Positions 47,101 to 59,100 of a stretch of DNA of 64,000 nucleotides are shown here, one piece after another (the first letter of the stretch is position 1; the number at the start of each line of letters is the position of its first letter). Origin of the DNA: Anisus vortex (lineage: Eukaryota; Mollusca; Gastropoda; Planorbidae); contig OX421506.1 in assembly GCA_949126835.1 (NCBI GenBank), forward strand, positions 20,222,926-20,286,925. The letters run 5' to 3'. Both the position numbers and the translations under genes were made by a program. The notes beneath the pieces are model-generated. The model was not told the origin of the DNA and did not search any database. It saw nothing but the letters and a program-made list of their open reading frames with translations.

Positions 47101-50100
47101 GAAGTACTCCTTTCCGATGCATTCAATGTTTGTCTAGGACCATCCACTGGACCAGAGATTTTGTTTTTTAAGAGATTTCGAGAAAAATGGCCAGAATTAA
47201 ACCACACACCCGAAGCCAGATCCGCCCCTTTGATAATCGTGTCCGATTCGATTAAAGAACTTGAGGTCAGTCATTCACGTGATGATTATTAGGAATTTCT
47301 TCTGCTTGCTGCACAAATGGTTGGGTTGGAGGTTGATGTCAGCATTCGCAGACCTGGTGCCCTACATAGGGCAAGGTGGATGGCGAAAGCAATCTATGCA
47401 TTGAAAATCGAACTATTGTTTGCAGGCAACGAAACCATCTTTCAGTTAACAGCTTGAGAATTACAAGGTATTCAGCGCTTTAATCGGTTTACCATAGGTG
47501 TTTATCTTCAATCATGGTTTTCATGCAGGCTCACCGCAGTTGCACCTGTGAATGATATCTTGTTGATACAGCGTTTATACGAATATGATGATGCTGTTCT
47601 TCAAACGACTGGATTGAAAATGATGGCGCGTCACTCGTGGTACTTGAGTCCGGAACTGTCGACGCTTGCGTTATTTTCAACCCTTTTGTCGGACAAAGAA
47701 AAAACTGGCCTTGTTCGGACAATGCAATCAGAACGTGGACCGCATCTCATAAAAACACTACCAAAAAGTGTTGTTGATTTGCGGGCTTCTACCACATTTT
47801 TTGAAACATCCAACATTGATGCCAGTTTTCTAGATGTTCCTGTTGAAGCATGGTCAGATACACCATCCTTTAAAGTTGCAGCAGATTTTGTAAAGAATCT
47901 GGCTTGTATCAATGACTCTGCAGAGCAAGGTGTAGCATTGAAACAAAATTTCAATGACAGTATCACCAAGGACGAAGAACAAAAACAATGTTTGCTCCAA
48001 GTGGTTGACAAACATCGGAAAAATTTTGCAGAGTGTAATCGTAAACAGCTGGCTAAAATTTAAATTTGAAGAACTTTTTAAAATTTTTGTCTACCCTACA
48101 GTACAAAGTACAAGATAAATATTAGGAATGCTAAATTGCATTGCTTATTATTATTTTTCAAGCAGATTGACATTCTTTCAAGAATTAACTTGACAAAATG
48201 AATAAAACTTTGTTTTTCATAATTTTTTACTTAAATTTCAAATTTAAAAATATAAACCATTCAAGATTTATATATTTTGTTTCATTTAATATTATAAACA
48301 ATACTAAGCATCAATTTGTTACTTAATATATCAGTTTTGCATATAATGCAACATTAACGCTGTATTAGATTTGACCGCGAATGATTTTACACCAAAATCT
48401 GGAACTTTAAACCTCTTGGGGGACCTCTAAACATTGTCCAAATGAGCTGAAATTTTGCAGGTTAACTACTGTTACCATACAGACATATTCTGTGGGGTGA
48501 GACATCAACATTTCAAAACTTCATTTTTTTGGGACACCCTATTGTATATAGTATATATGTATAATATTAGCCTCACAATATCATGATATCTTTATAAAAA
48601 AAAAGTATAAATATGTATTAGTTCAGAAGTGGGCTACCTACGGCACACTTGCCAGACCTAGCACTTAGATTGATTTCCTATGAACTTTGAAAGTGCAATG
48701 CAAGCCTCTTCAAAAAAAAAAAGGGGTAGAAAAACTTTTGGGCTATTGGCATGCTGGATGAATTAAAAATCCTACTTTGGCACACTACTATCAAAAGATT
48801 GCCGACCCCTGCATTAGATAAGTTATTAATTTTTATGTATACTGGCTCATAATTAAGTTGAAGTAAAACAATTTTAAATTTTTAGTTTTAGATCTGGTTA
48901 GAAAACCATTATTGATTTGTAGGTTCCTTTAAACATTAGTAGAGTAGATATTGTTTTACAGTTGATGTTTAATATACTTTCATAAATTTGTTTTCAAAGT
49001 GTCAATTGTTATATATACATTTATACATATTTATGTTTATGTATTAAAATATTTTTTCCTTAAATTTATATATCTTGTTTAGCATTTTATTTTTAGCTAA
49101 AAAAAATCAAATTGGGACAGAAATTATATTTTTACCAAACATATTCTCTTTAATAGGATCATTTGAATTCAAACATTGTTTTAATCAACATGAATTCATT
49201 TTTTCAGACCGGAGGGCCAAGTTAATTTATGTATAAATTAAAAAATCTTTAGTTTTGTTTTACAATAATTTCTTTTGCTGGCTGGCTTTGTGGTGGTAAA
49301 AAATTCATTTTGAAAAAAATCATTTTCATTGGGTTAAATAAAATAGAAAAATACTAATTGAGTTACCGGTATATTTACACAATTGAATTAATTGATGTGG
49401 GATTCACAAAGACAGTCATGTTTGGCCTGACCCAAAGCTAGCTAAGCCTCATTTTAATCTATCATCTTTTTTTTCTCCATTTTTAGTATAAGAAAATCAC
49501 CAATTTTTGTTTCATTGCAAAAATACTAATGCAATTTTAAAAAAATCTGTTCAAAAGAAATCTAAACAAGATTCATCATTAACCAAACCCTTCACTTGTC
49601 TTTTAATTGTTGTTGTTGTTTAAGTCTATTGTTTACTTTGTGTACTGTGTGTGTGTCTGTCTCGGTGAACTCTTTACCTACATGTGGCACAGAAAAGTCT
49701 CCCAAACTATTTTTGGATTTATTTATACTTATACATAATGTATTTATGGATGGCGTAAGTATATGAAAACTTTAATAATTGTTTTTTGGTATAGCTTTTC
49801 TGTGCCGATATACAAATTACGAAATTTGCCTTCAGCCTTTTATTCAAGATTTACATGTCTTAACACTGGGCCACTGTCCCTTATAACATAGTTAAAGAAT
49901 CTGAGCATGTTGCTATGTCCACATTGAATTATTGATTCATTTTTGTGTGTGTGTGGAAAATATTATGTGTTGGGAGGCCTGGTTTTAAGATTTCATTTAA
50001 GGCATGTCACCTTTGCATGTGGGGTAACATATTTTATGAAGATGAGCTTTTTTTGAAAACACATTTTGGCCACACTTTGTTTTCCACAAGATCAACTTTT

Positions 50101-53100
50101 TAATTGTACAGTATTTAACTCTTCTTTTTATTTTTCTGAGTATTAAATATATTGAAAAAAGCCTAAGGTACTTTTTTTCACCTTAATAAAAACCTACTTA
50201 TCATATTTTATTTCTCTCTATAAGCCCTACTTATGGAATCATCCCCCCCCCCCCCCCCCTTTAACCCTAAACATACAACATCAAGAACTTAAGATTAACT
50301 TATAATGGACAGTGGTTGTACTTATCCTGCATCGATAACTTATAGAATGCACATCCTACCTAATTACAATGATCATTTGTTTCACAGGTACTAATACAGT
50401 CTAATGCATAAACACTTTTTTTTAAAAGAAAAGTACAATTTTGATTAGTATTCATTGTTTTAAGTTACACATGTATATACCAAAATGCCCACAATGATAT
50501 CTCGCCTAAACTAATTTACTCTAAGGGACAATGCAGTTGGCTACAGCACGATTTGGGTCACTTGTCTTTGTTCAGAAAGTCAGGATTGAACCATGCCTTT
50601 CATTTCTTTATTATGGGTATGATGAAGGTACAGTTCTTTCAGAGTTTTGCGTTTTTTTTTCAAATAATCTTTACAAATAATCTTCATATAACCTCTTCTT
50701 TTTAAACAACAAAAACGAAAACCAAAAAAAAAATCATTGCTGTGTTTTTGTCAAAAATATTTTTAAGTAACTTTTTATTATCAGTGTTGCCTCCTGAATA
50801 GACTTTTACAAAAAATCTTCTGCCGTAGCTGTATTTTAGTTGATACTAATGACTTACTGGGTTGTGGGAACTGAAAGGTATTGGCCTGGTATGGAAAATA
50901 CTGCTTTTTAAGAAAGAAAAGCAAATACAAGTAATAGGCGCCATGTTCTCACAAGATGACAGTTACCAGTAAGTTGCTAGTGCAACAAGACGTGTGGTCG
51001 CCCTCTAAGAAAAAATTTTTTTCACTAAAAATAACAAAATAATTTGTTTCTGAATAATAACATGAACAAACAAATTCGTCTTGAAAAATATTAGTTTTTT
51101 TTATAAACTAATTGAACATTTGTTTTTATTCCGTAGCTGTCAATTTACAAAATACAATTTTTCTTAGTATTGAGTTGAAATAAAAATAATACATGCCATA
51201 AAAGGAAATAGAATAGAATATATATATCCTATGCTTTTAGCGCAATGCAATACAAACCCTTTTTACAGTTTTAACTTCTGACTACTTCCAAGTCTTACAG
51301 AAAAGAAAGCAATAAAGTACTTTGTTTAATTTGGTCACCCAATTAGATGCCTATTTAGAGCCCTCTCTGACCGAACCTAAAACTCCAAATGTTGGGAAAA
51401 TCATTACAATTTTGTGAGAACTGGTCACACATTTTTCCTTCTTTGAAAGAACTGGTGTCAGAATATAAGTAGTATTGTTCATGCAGTGTCGCTGTATTTA
51501 AGACTTAATGTGTCAGTAAGCTCTAGGAGAAATCACCATAGGAAGTCCTTAAAGCTTGTACTTTGGCAATGAATATTTCTGTTCTAAAGTGTTTACCTAG
51601 CTAGTAGCTAACTGTATTTGTTTTGTGTGTGTGTAGGCTCTAGATCTAGTTTTATTTTGTATTTATTTTTCATTAACTGTGTGTGATTGATGTAGCCTGG
51701 AGCTAGTTTATTATGTAGCCTCACTTTTTGTTTTTATATCTTGTTTCAGTTATTATTTGTATAATTGCACTACTAAATGTAATGATTGCTAAAGGGATGC
51801 AATAGCTGGTATGCTATACAAAAACATTTAAAATCTATAACTTAGAGACATTTATAACTTAGAGATGTAAACAAGTACCTTTTGGTGTTGTTGTTTTTTT
51901 ATAACTAGGTCAAAGTGGATTTTTTGCTAGTTTATATATTCATCAGTTTTTCTAAGTAAATTAGACACAAAGTTCTTTTAATATGTCGATCTATATGTGT
52001 AAACATTTTTGGCACTCTGGATGTGTTTTTTTCTGAGCTTTATATACATTTGCTTTTGTGCATCGTTAAAAGCATATTACTGAACCAATGTTCACAACAA
52101 TTAGACTTTAAAAAAATTATTTGAAATACATACTAACAAGGGAGAATAGATCATGTTTTTCAGTTTGCTTGTCACCCTTACAAGTGAAATAAAATGGTTG
52201 AAAGTTCCTGCTGAGGGTGGGAGAAGTGGGGCTTACTTTGTTTAAATAGTAATGGCACTCAATAGGGTTTGCGTAGCTGGCACGATGCATGTCTTTTATC
52301 TGTGGTGTAGCAAGGTGTTCTTGGGTATTCTCTTCCCACTACCGCTGGGCCTGCATGATCCAATGTTAAACCACTGGCAGCTGCATGGAATCTTGCGCAT
52401 TCGGGAAATAAAATGTTCTTTGAGAGTAAGAATCCTTGGACAAAAGCTCCAAATTAGATGAACACAATAACCTCTGGTTGAAAACTCTGGGGTGGGGATA
52501 CAATGCTGTTAGTGATAGAATGCATCCAGGGCATGTTTCAAACCGTGTTTCTGTCTCTCTAGATACCTCCAGTTCCCGCTCACACCATTTTTTTCTCCCT
52601 TTGTTTAGTTTGCATGTTACTTTTTTTTGTTTCTTTTAGACTAAATTTCTGACCAGTAAATGGTTTCGGTGTGCGTTTCTTGCCTCGTAGTTGACCCAGT
52701 ACAGTTTTTTTTTTATCTTCTAGGTGGTCTTCCATTTGGGCTGTGTGTTTAGGTGGTGCAGCCTGTGTTTATAGTTGCGTTAACTACTTATATAGCTGTT
52801 CCACCCCTTACATAGTGCTAGCTCTATGCTGCTTCTTGTCATACACCCCTTTCCTCCCTATTTTATTTTAAAGTTCTATTTCAAAATTGTACTTTTTGCT
52901 ACTTAATCATTGTGGAAAACAGCATTTAAAATAACAGCAGCACTCATTCTGCTTATTATGCTAACTCCCTATAAACTCCCTACAAAAAGCCATCAAAATG
53001 ATTCTATTTGCATTATATGTTTTGTTTCACTAGCCTCCTAAATTGATTTTTTGTTTTCTTAAAAAGGGTTAGTTTTGTATTTTTTCAATGTTAAATATCA

Positions 53101-56100
53101 TGAAAATGTTTTGAAATGAAATAATGAACAGTATTTTAAAAATGACAGAAACAACAAATTTGAACAATATTTATTGAAATGACACAATCAACAATATTTA
53201 TTGAATTGACACAATCAACAAAATTTATTGAAATCCAAAGAAATTCACAACACCAAACAGAAAAAAAAATAAAAAATTTTTTTTTTCAATTTCTTGTTTT
53301 ATTTGGTCAGCGATAGTGCAAAACTAAATAAATATATCTCCAAAACTAAATAAATATATCTCGTTTTGCTAGTTTCTTATTGTTTAGCCAGGCTATATTT
53401 TTGTTAGCAAGGCTAGAGTCTGGCCTTAGCTAAGCTAGTAATTTTGGTTAAAGTAAACTATATTCACAAGCTCTTGTGTAGTGTTTTATTGTGCTTTCCT
53501 TTTAACTATCTACCGTATTTGTTGTTGTTACACACTAATATTTTCACTACTACTTTGAAATAATTTGTGTGTGTGTGTGTTTGAAAAAAGGAGTTCTTTT
53601 CCAACATGTAACATGTCCAGTTCAAACCATGAAATTTCAGTCCCACCTTTTGACATATTTTTTTATCTCTCTCTCTTAGTGATGAATTATTTTATCAAAT
53701 TAAAGTTACGTGTTGGAAATGGGCTCTTAAATATTAAATGAATTAACCAATGAAAATTTAGAATCAAGCTCTTAGAATTTTCATTGGTTTTTCCATATTA
53801 AAAACAAACAGCAAAACAAAACTAAACCATTTAACATATTTTTTTTAATCATGCTTCATTGTTGGCTTCTGTGTCATACCATCTTCACTGCCATCAAAAA
53901 AATGTTTGGGATAACCCAAGCAGCTTCAACCCTTGCATGGCCCCTCCCTCCTGTTGTTGAAGGGAGGTGTTGTTTATTTTTTTGTGTTGCTGTTGTTGAC
54001 ACCCTCATTTAACTTTTCATGTTATTTCTTCATTGACTTTGCTGGTGGATGTCCCAACACTAAAGCTACAAGAACAACCAGCAGGAATTAAAAAAACAAA
54101 TGTATGTGTCTTTCATAATTGGAGTATGTTCTTACACAGCGCAGGGTACTCTTTTTAGGGCCAAGCCAAACCTGAGCGTCTTCTTCTGGTCGTCTCCTGC
54201 TTACCGGGCTCTTAATGTGATGGCCAACTGATTCGACAAATTTTATACAAGCATAAACTTTAGTTGTTTCTTTTTTTTTTGGCCATTTTGTCTCTTCTCT
54301 GTCTAGGCTCAGACTGGTTGGATACAACACGACTTTGGCCACTTGTCAGTGTTCAAACACTCTAAATGGAATCATATTTTGCACTATTTTTCTGTCGGGA
54401 TCATCAAGGTAATGGACATCCGTAAAAAAAACAAAAAACAACACAGTTGCCCATAGAGTTTTGTTTATATTTTCTGTGCTTCCCTTTTTTGTTTTGTTTC
54501 TTTTCTTGCATGATGCCCCCTCCAAAAAAAAATCCATGATTTTAGTTTTATTTTTTAAAGTTTTTTACTATTACTCTTTAAAAGTAATCATGTTTTGTCA
54601 AATTTGGCAATTCTTATTATACAAATTCATTTAAAGAAATTTTATCTAGAAAAAAATTCCTGTTTTAGTTTTGTGTGTATGAAGAATGTGAAGCAAAAAT
54701 TTTTTTTGACATGCTTGCTTAGATTTTTTTATTTTATTTATAAAACCCTTTCAGTTTTTTTTTGCTTTTGCTTAGTATTGCTATGCCTATACTTGCGTAA
54801 CCATTGAAGTTTGTGTTATGTATGTAGGTAACACTCATTGTGGGAATTGAGATAACATTTAAGAGTTTCTTGTTTTTGGGTTGGATACTTGAGATACATT
54901 GAAATGTAGTCGAGTTCTTATTTTTTAAACAAACAGTTTGAAAATTTAATCTATTAGTTAGTATATAATATAATTAAACAAACATTTTGGAAATTTAGTT
55001 TTTAGTTAGTATATAATTAAACTAACAGTTGGAAATTTAATCTAATAGTTAGTATATAATATCATTTAATGAACAAAGTTGAACATTTTAAACACTACAC
55101 ATAATGACTATTTTATATATTACTTAGTATATTTAAAACACTTAACAGTGTCTTATGAAATACAGGTGCTTATTTTAAACAGTATGTAATAGATAGTTCA
55201 ATAAAAAAACAGCATGTAAATATAACACAGCATGATGCTTGTATGTTGTAGACTAGTTTGGTTGTGCTTGTTATTGCGTGGTAATTATTCACAAGCAGTT
55301 CACAAAATGTTAAACAGTCGTGTTGTGTATTAGGGCTCTTGTGTGTTCTGAATGTTCGTATATGAAAAGAAGAAAGTAATGCTCTTAAAAAACCTAGCCC
55401 AATTTCAGTAGAGGCAGCTTCAGAAGAGACATAAGTGACATATGTAATGATATGTGCTATGCATAAACGAGCAGATAACAAAATTGTGAAATTAAAGTAT
55501 TGTTAGCTAGCTTTTTGTAAGTTTGTGTTTAAATTGAAACAAAATATCAGGTTTTCAGGCTTTTCTTCTCAATGCTTTTACGGTATAATTTAACGGATGA
55601 ACAAAATTTCAAATTTGGTAGCAAGGTTGTTTTTTTGGTTTCGGAAAACAATTTATTGGATGGTTATTTGAATGGTTAAACAAAATATCCAGCTATCAAT
55701 ACTCAAAGGGCAATTTAATTTATTAAAATAGCTTTTTTTAAACAATTAAGTTAGTAGATTTCTGTTACCAACAATTTATCAAGAATATAACATTAGTTTA
55801 CTAGTAAAATAAATATCACTATAGATAAATGTCCAAATTAGATTGTTTTAGTTACGTAATTGTGCTATGAAAGATTTTCTTTTTAAAGCTTAATTGGTGC
55901 TTTGAGTGAATTGGTCTTAAAAAGGTCTTTATATTCCTTTTGTTCTTTTGAGGCAACATACATTTAGTTGGCGTGAACATTGTAGCAAAGATTGATTTTT
56001 TTTTTGTACATGGCAAAAACACAACATGATTTTTGTATATTTGTTCCTTTTCTTCTAAATGTTAAATTAATCTACTACTTTACTTTACTGGAATGCTGTA

Positions 56101-59100
56101 GTTAATTTCTGTTATGTTCTGTTAACATCTTAGATTTGTTACAAGTTTAAATAGTTTAGTTACAGAGAAAAGATAAGATTAATACATCCTCTTGTTTAAT
56201 ATGCTTACAAAGTAATTTGATAAATCACCTCATTCGTTCACTTTTTATATATTAAAGTAATCAAGCAAACTAAAACAGTCCCTGAAACTCTCACATAAGT
56301 ATTCACCAATCATACAAGTATAATTTCATTCAGTTCATTAGAATATTCTTTAAAAACTAAAACAGAAGGAAAAAAAAACAAGAATATATATCTAGACTTA
56401 GAGTAAATTAGAGTAAATTTAATGAAAAACAAAAAGGTCTAAAAATGATACCCTCCTTTAAAAAAGAGGAAAGTAAAACTTGACGACTAATTTTGCTGCA
56501 TATGTTCTTCTCCTTAGGGAGCGTCACCGTCTTGGTGGAATCACATGCATTACCAACACCATGCTAAACCTAATGTGGTAAGTAACTTTACATTTTCACA
56601 TTTCATTCCTTAGGTATTTCTTCTATGCATATGCTGGCTTAAGTAATCTTTCACCTCTCTATTAGTCTCTTTCCCTAGTGCTAGGAAATGGGTAAGGGCT
56701 GGGGGCGACAACTACCATCTTTTTTTCACATCTTTGTCTGCTGCCTATCCATTTTTATAGTTTCAGTTGCAGAATTTAGTTTTCCTTTGGCTAGTGTGTG
56801 CCTTTGTTGTCTCAGATTAGCATTCTATTTTTTTTCCACTGAAAAAAACTTACTTTTATTCAATAGTCTAAAACTAAATTATATTTTGCCAAACTATTTA
56901 AAATGGTATAAACCATAAAAACATTATGAATTGTATCAACATAACATTAGTTTTGTTATTGGGTTCAAAGAATGCCGCCAAATTCTTCTCTAATGATCCA
57001 GTAAGAACATCAAAAAGATGTTAGTTTGCAAATTATCTTTGAAACCAAATCATGTTCGTTTGAAAATTACCTTTGCAATCAATGAAATCTTTTATTTCCT
57101 CCTCAATTTGTGAAGATGGACAAAGACCCTGATGTTCGTGTTGAAGCTTTGTTTGTAGTAGGGGACAAAATGCCCGTGCAAATTGCCCAGAAATACAAAA
57201 AGAGCATGCCCTACAACTGGCAGAATTACTATTTCTTTTTGAGTGAGTATCTGTTTTATTTTGTTGTTTCTGTCCAAATGAAAGTGAGCTAAAGACTTGA
57301 AAGCTTAAAAGTGCACCTAACACTTTCATGTTGTTGAAAAATATTGTAATTCATTTTTATTGTATTTGAATATTTTTCTTGGGGAAATATTAAAAAAAAA
57401 CTCTGCAATATAGGAGGTATGGTTACAATTAGGAGACCATCACTGTTTAACATTCAAGTTGTTATGGGCTAGTAGGTGCATTACAAAAAGATGAATATAT
57501 TTGTTGTATAATTTTTTACATTATTATTAGCTACATTGTCTAGTCATTTAAGCTGTTTTGTGTGCCGCTGAACTGATGAACCTTTATGCTTCACAAACAA
57601 AACTTGATAAAAATTAAAACATAGGATTTAACTTTCTTGAATTGTTTTAGAAGTTTTTACGAGTCTTTTCACTAACAATTGCAAAAACCTTTTTTTTTTT
57701 TCAGTTGGACCACCTCTCCTGTTTCCAGTGTACTTCCAGATTATGTTGTTTAGATATATTTACACAAGGAGAGCTTGGAAGGTGAGTAAATCCTTAAAGT
57801 TTATCTCCTTCTCTTATGGAACCTCAGTAAGAAAAGTTTCTGTCCTTCACATAGAAGCTGGTAAACCCTAAATTTCTCTCATATTTCTATGGGAGCATAG
57901 TAAACCTGAAACCTTAACTTCAAAGATTACAGTCAGTGTCAACAGTAAATGTTGTATTTGGTAGCCTAAAGCTATAATGGTCTTTTACAGATATTTCCAA
58001 TTTCCCCCAGTCTCATGGTATGCTTAATGACTGATTTATGGGAGGGCTACTAACCATTCCAGTGCCTACATTTTTGCTACACATACTTCTGGTGGTTATC
58101 TTATCTTATACATTACAGTTACAGACGCTCCTTCTATAAAGAAGATTATTGCATCCTACGCAATTCTATTCTAACATGAATGCCTGATTGCCTGAGCACT
58201 TGCTAAGCAATGAGATCTTTGACAGTAATTACTTGCTCATAAACTCAGTAATTGGTTGATTATAAAAACAACATGCTCTATTGAATAGTCATTCTGCCAG
58301 GTAGTGATTCTTTAGACTAAAGAGTCTTGTATTCAATCCCAGGTGCAATCATTAAGTTAAGGGAAGTTAAAGGGGGGGGGGGAAAGTTCCCCCAGTCTAT
58401 TAAAGTTTGATTGACAAGAAAAATGGCCGCTGAATTAGTGAACCTTTAAGCTTTGCAAATGGAAATTGATAAAAAAAGCAAAGGATTAAAATAAAAATTG
58501 TGTTTTTTGAAGAAAAAAATTACTCAAAAAGATACCGGTATGTAAATATTATCAAAGTTAAACGTGACTTTGTTTATACAACCTTTTGTTCTATTTAAAT
58601 ATGCAGCTTTTAATTTTTTTGTTTACATTTTCAGGATTTCTTGGCGGTGACAATTTTCTTTACAAAACTCTTTTACCTTTACACACCCCTGCTTGGATTT
58701 TGGGGAACTGTTGCTTTCTATTTTACCTTCAGGTGATTTCTTGTAATAATGATGTCATGTACAAAAATGTCTCAACAGTGGGGCTATGGGGCACGGTAGC
58801 CGAGAGGAAGTGTGTTTGACTGGCGATCCAAGGGTGAATCCTGGTGAAGGCTAGGATTTTTTCCCAGGATCTGGGAGTGTCCCTGAGTCTACCTAGCTCT
58901 GATGGGTACCTGACCTTAGTTGGGGTAAAGTAAAGGCGGCTGTGTATAGGGCTGGCTACACAATCACCTAGTATGCCGTGGCCACAGAAACTGGTAAATG
59001 CTGCTTCACCGGCTCAATGGATCAATTTGGTCAGACGGGATTCTTTACATCAGTGGGACTGAAGATTTTTTGTATTACCTTGATAAAATAGATAGAATAA

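Noticed and set aside
55990..56060. Third copy of the histidine-box exon (CAACATGATTTT near 56025)
   Set aside because: Only the QHDF-like codons match. There is no Gly-His, no open frame and no splice sites.
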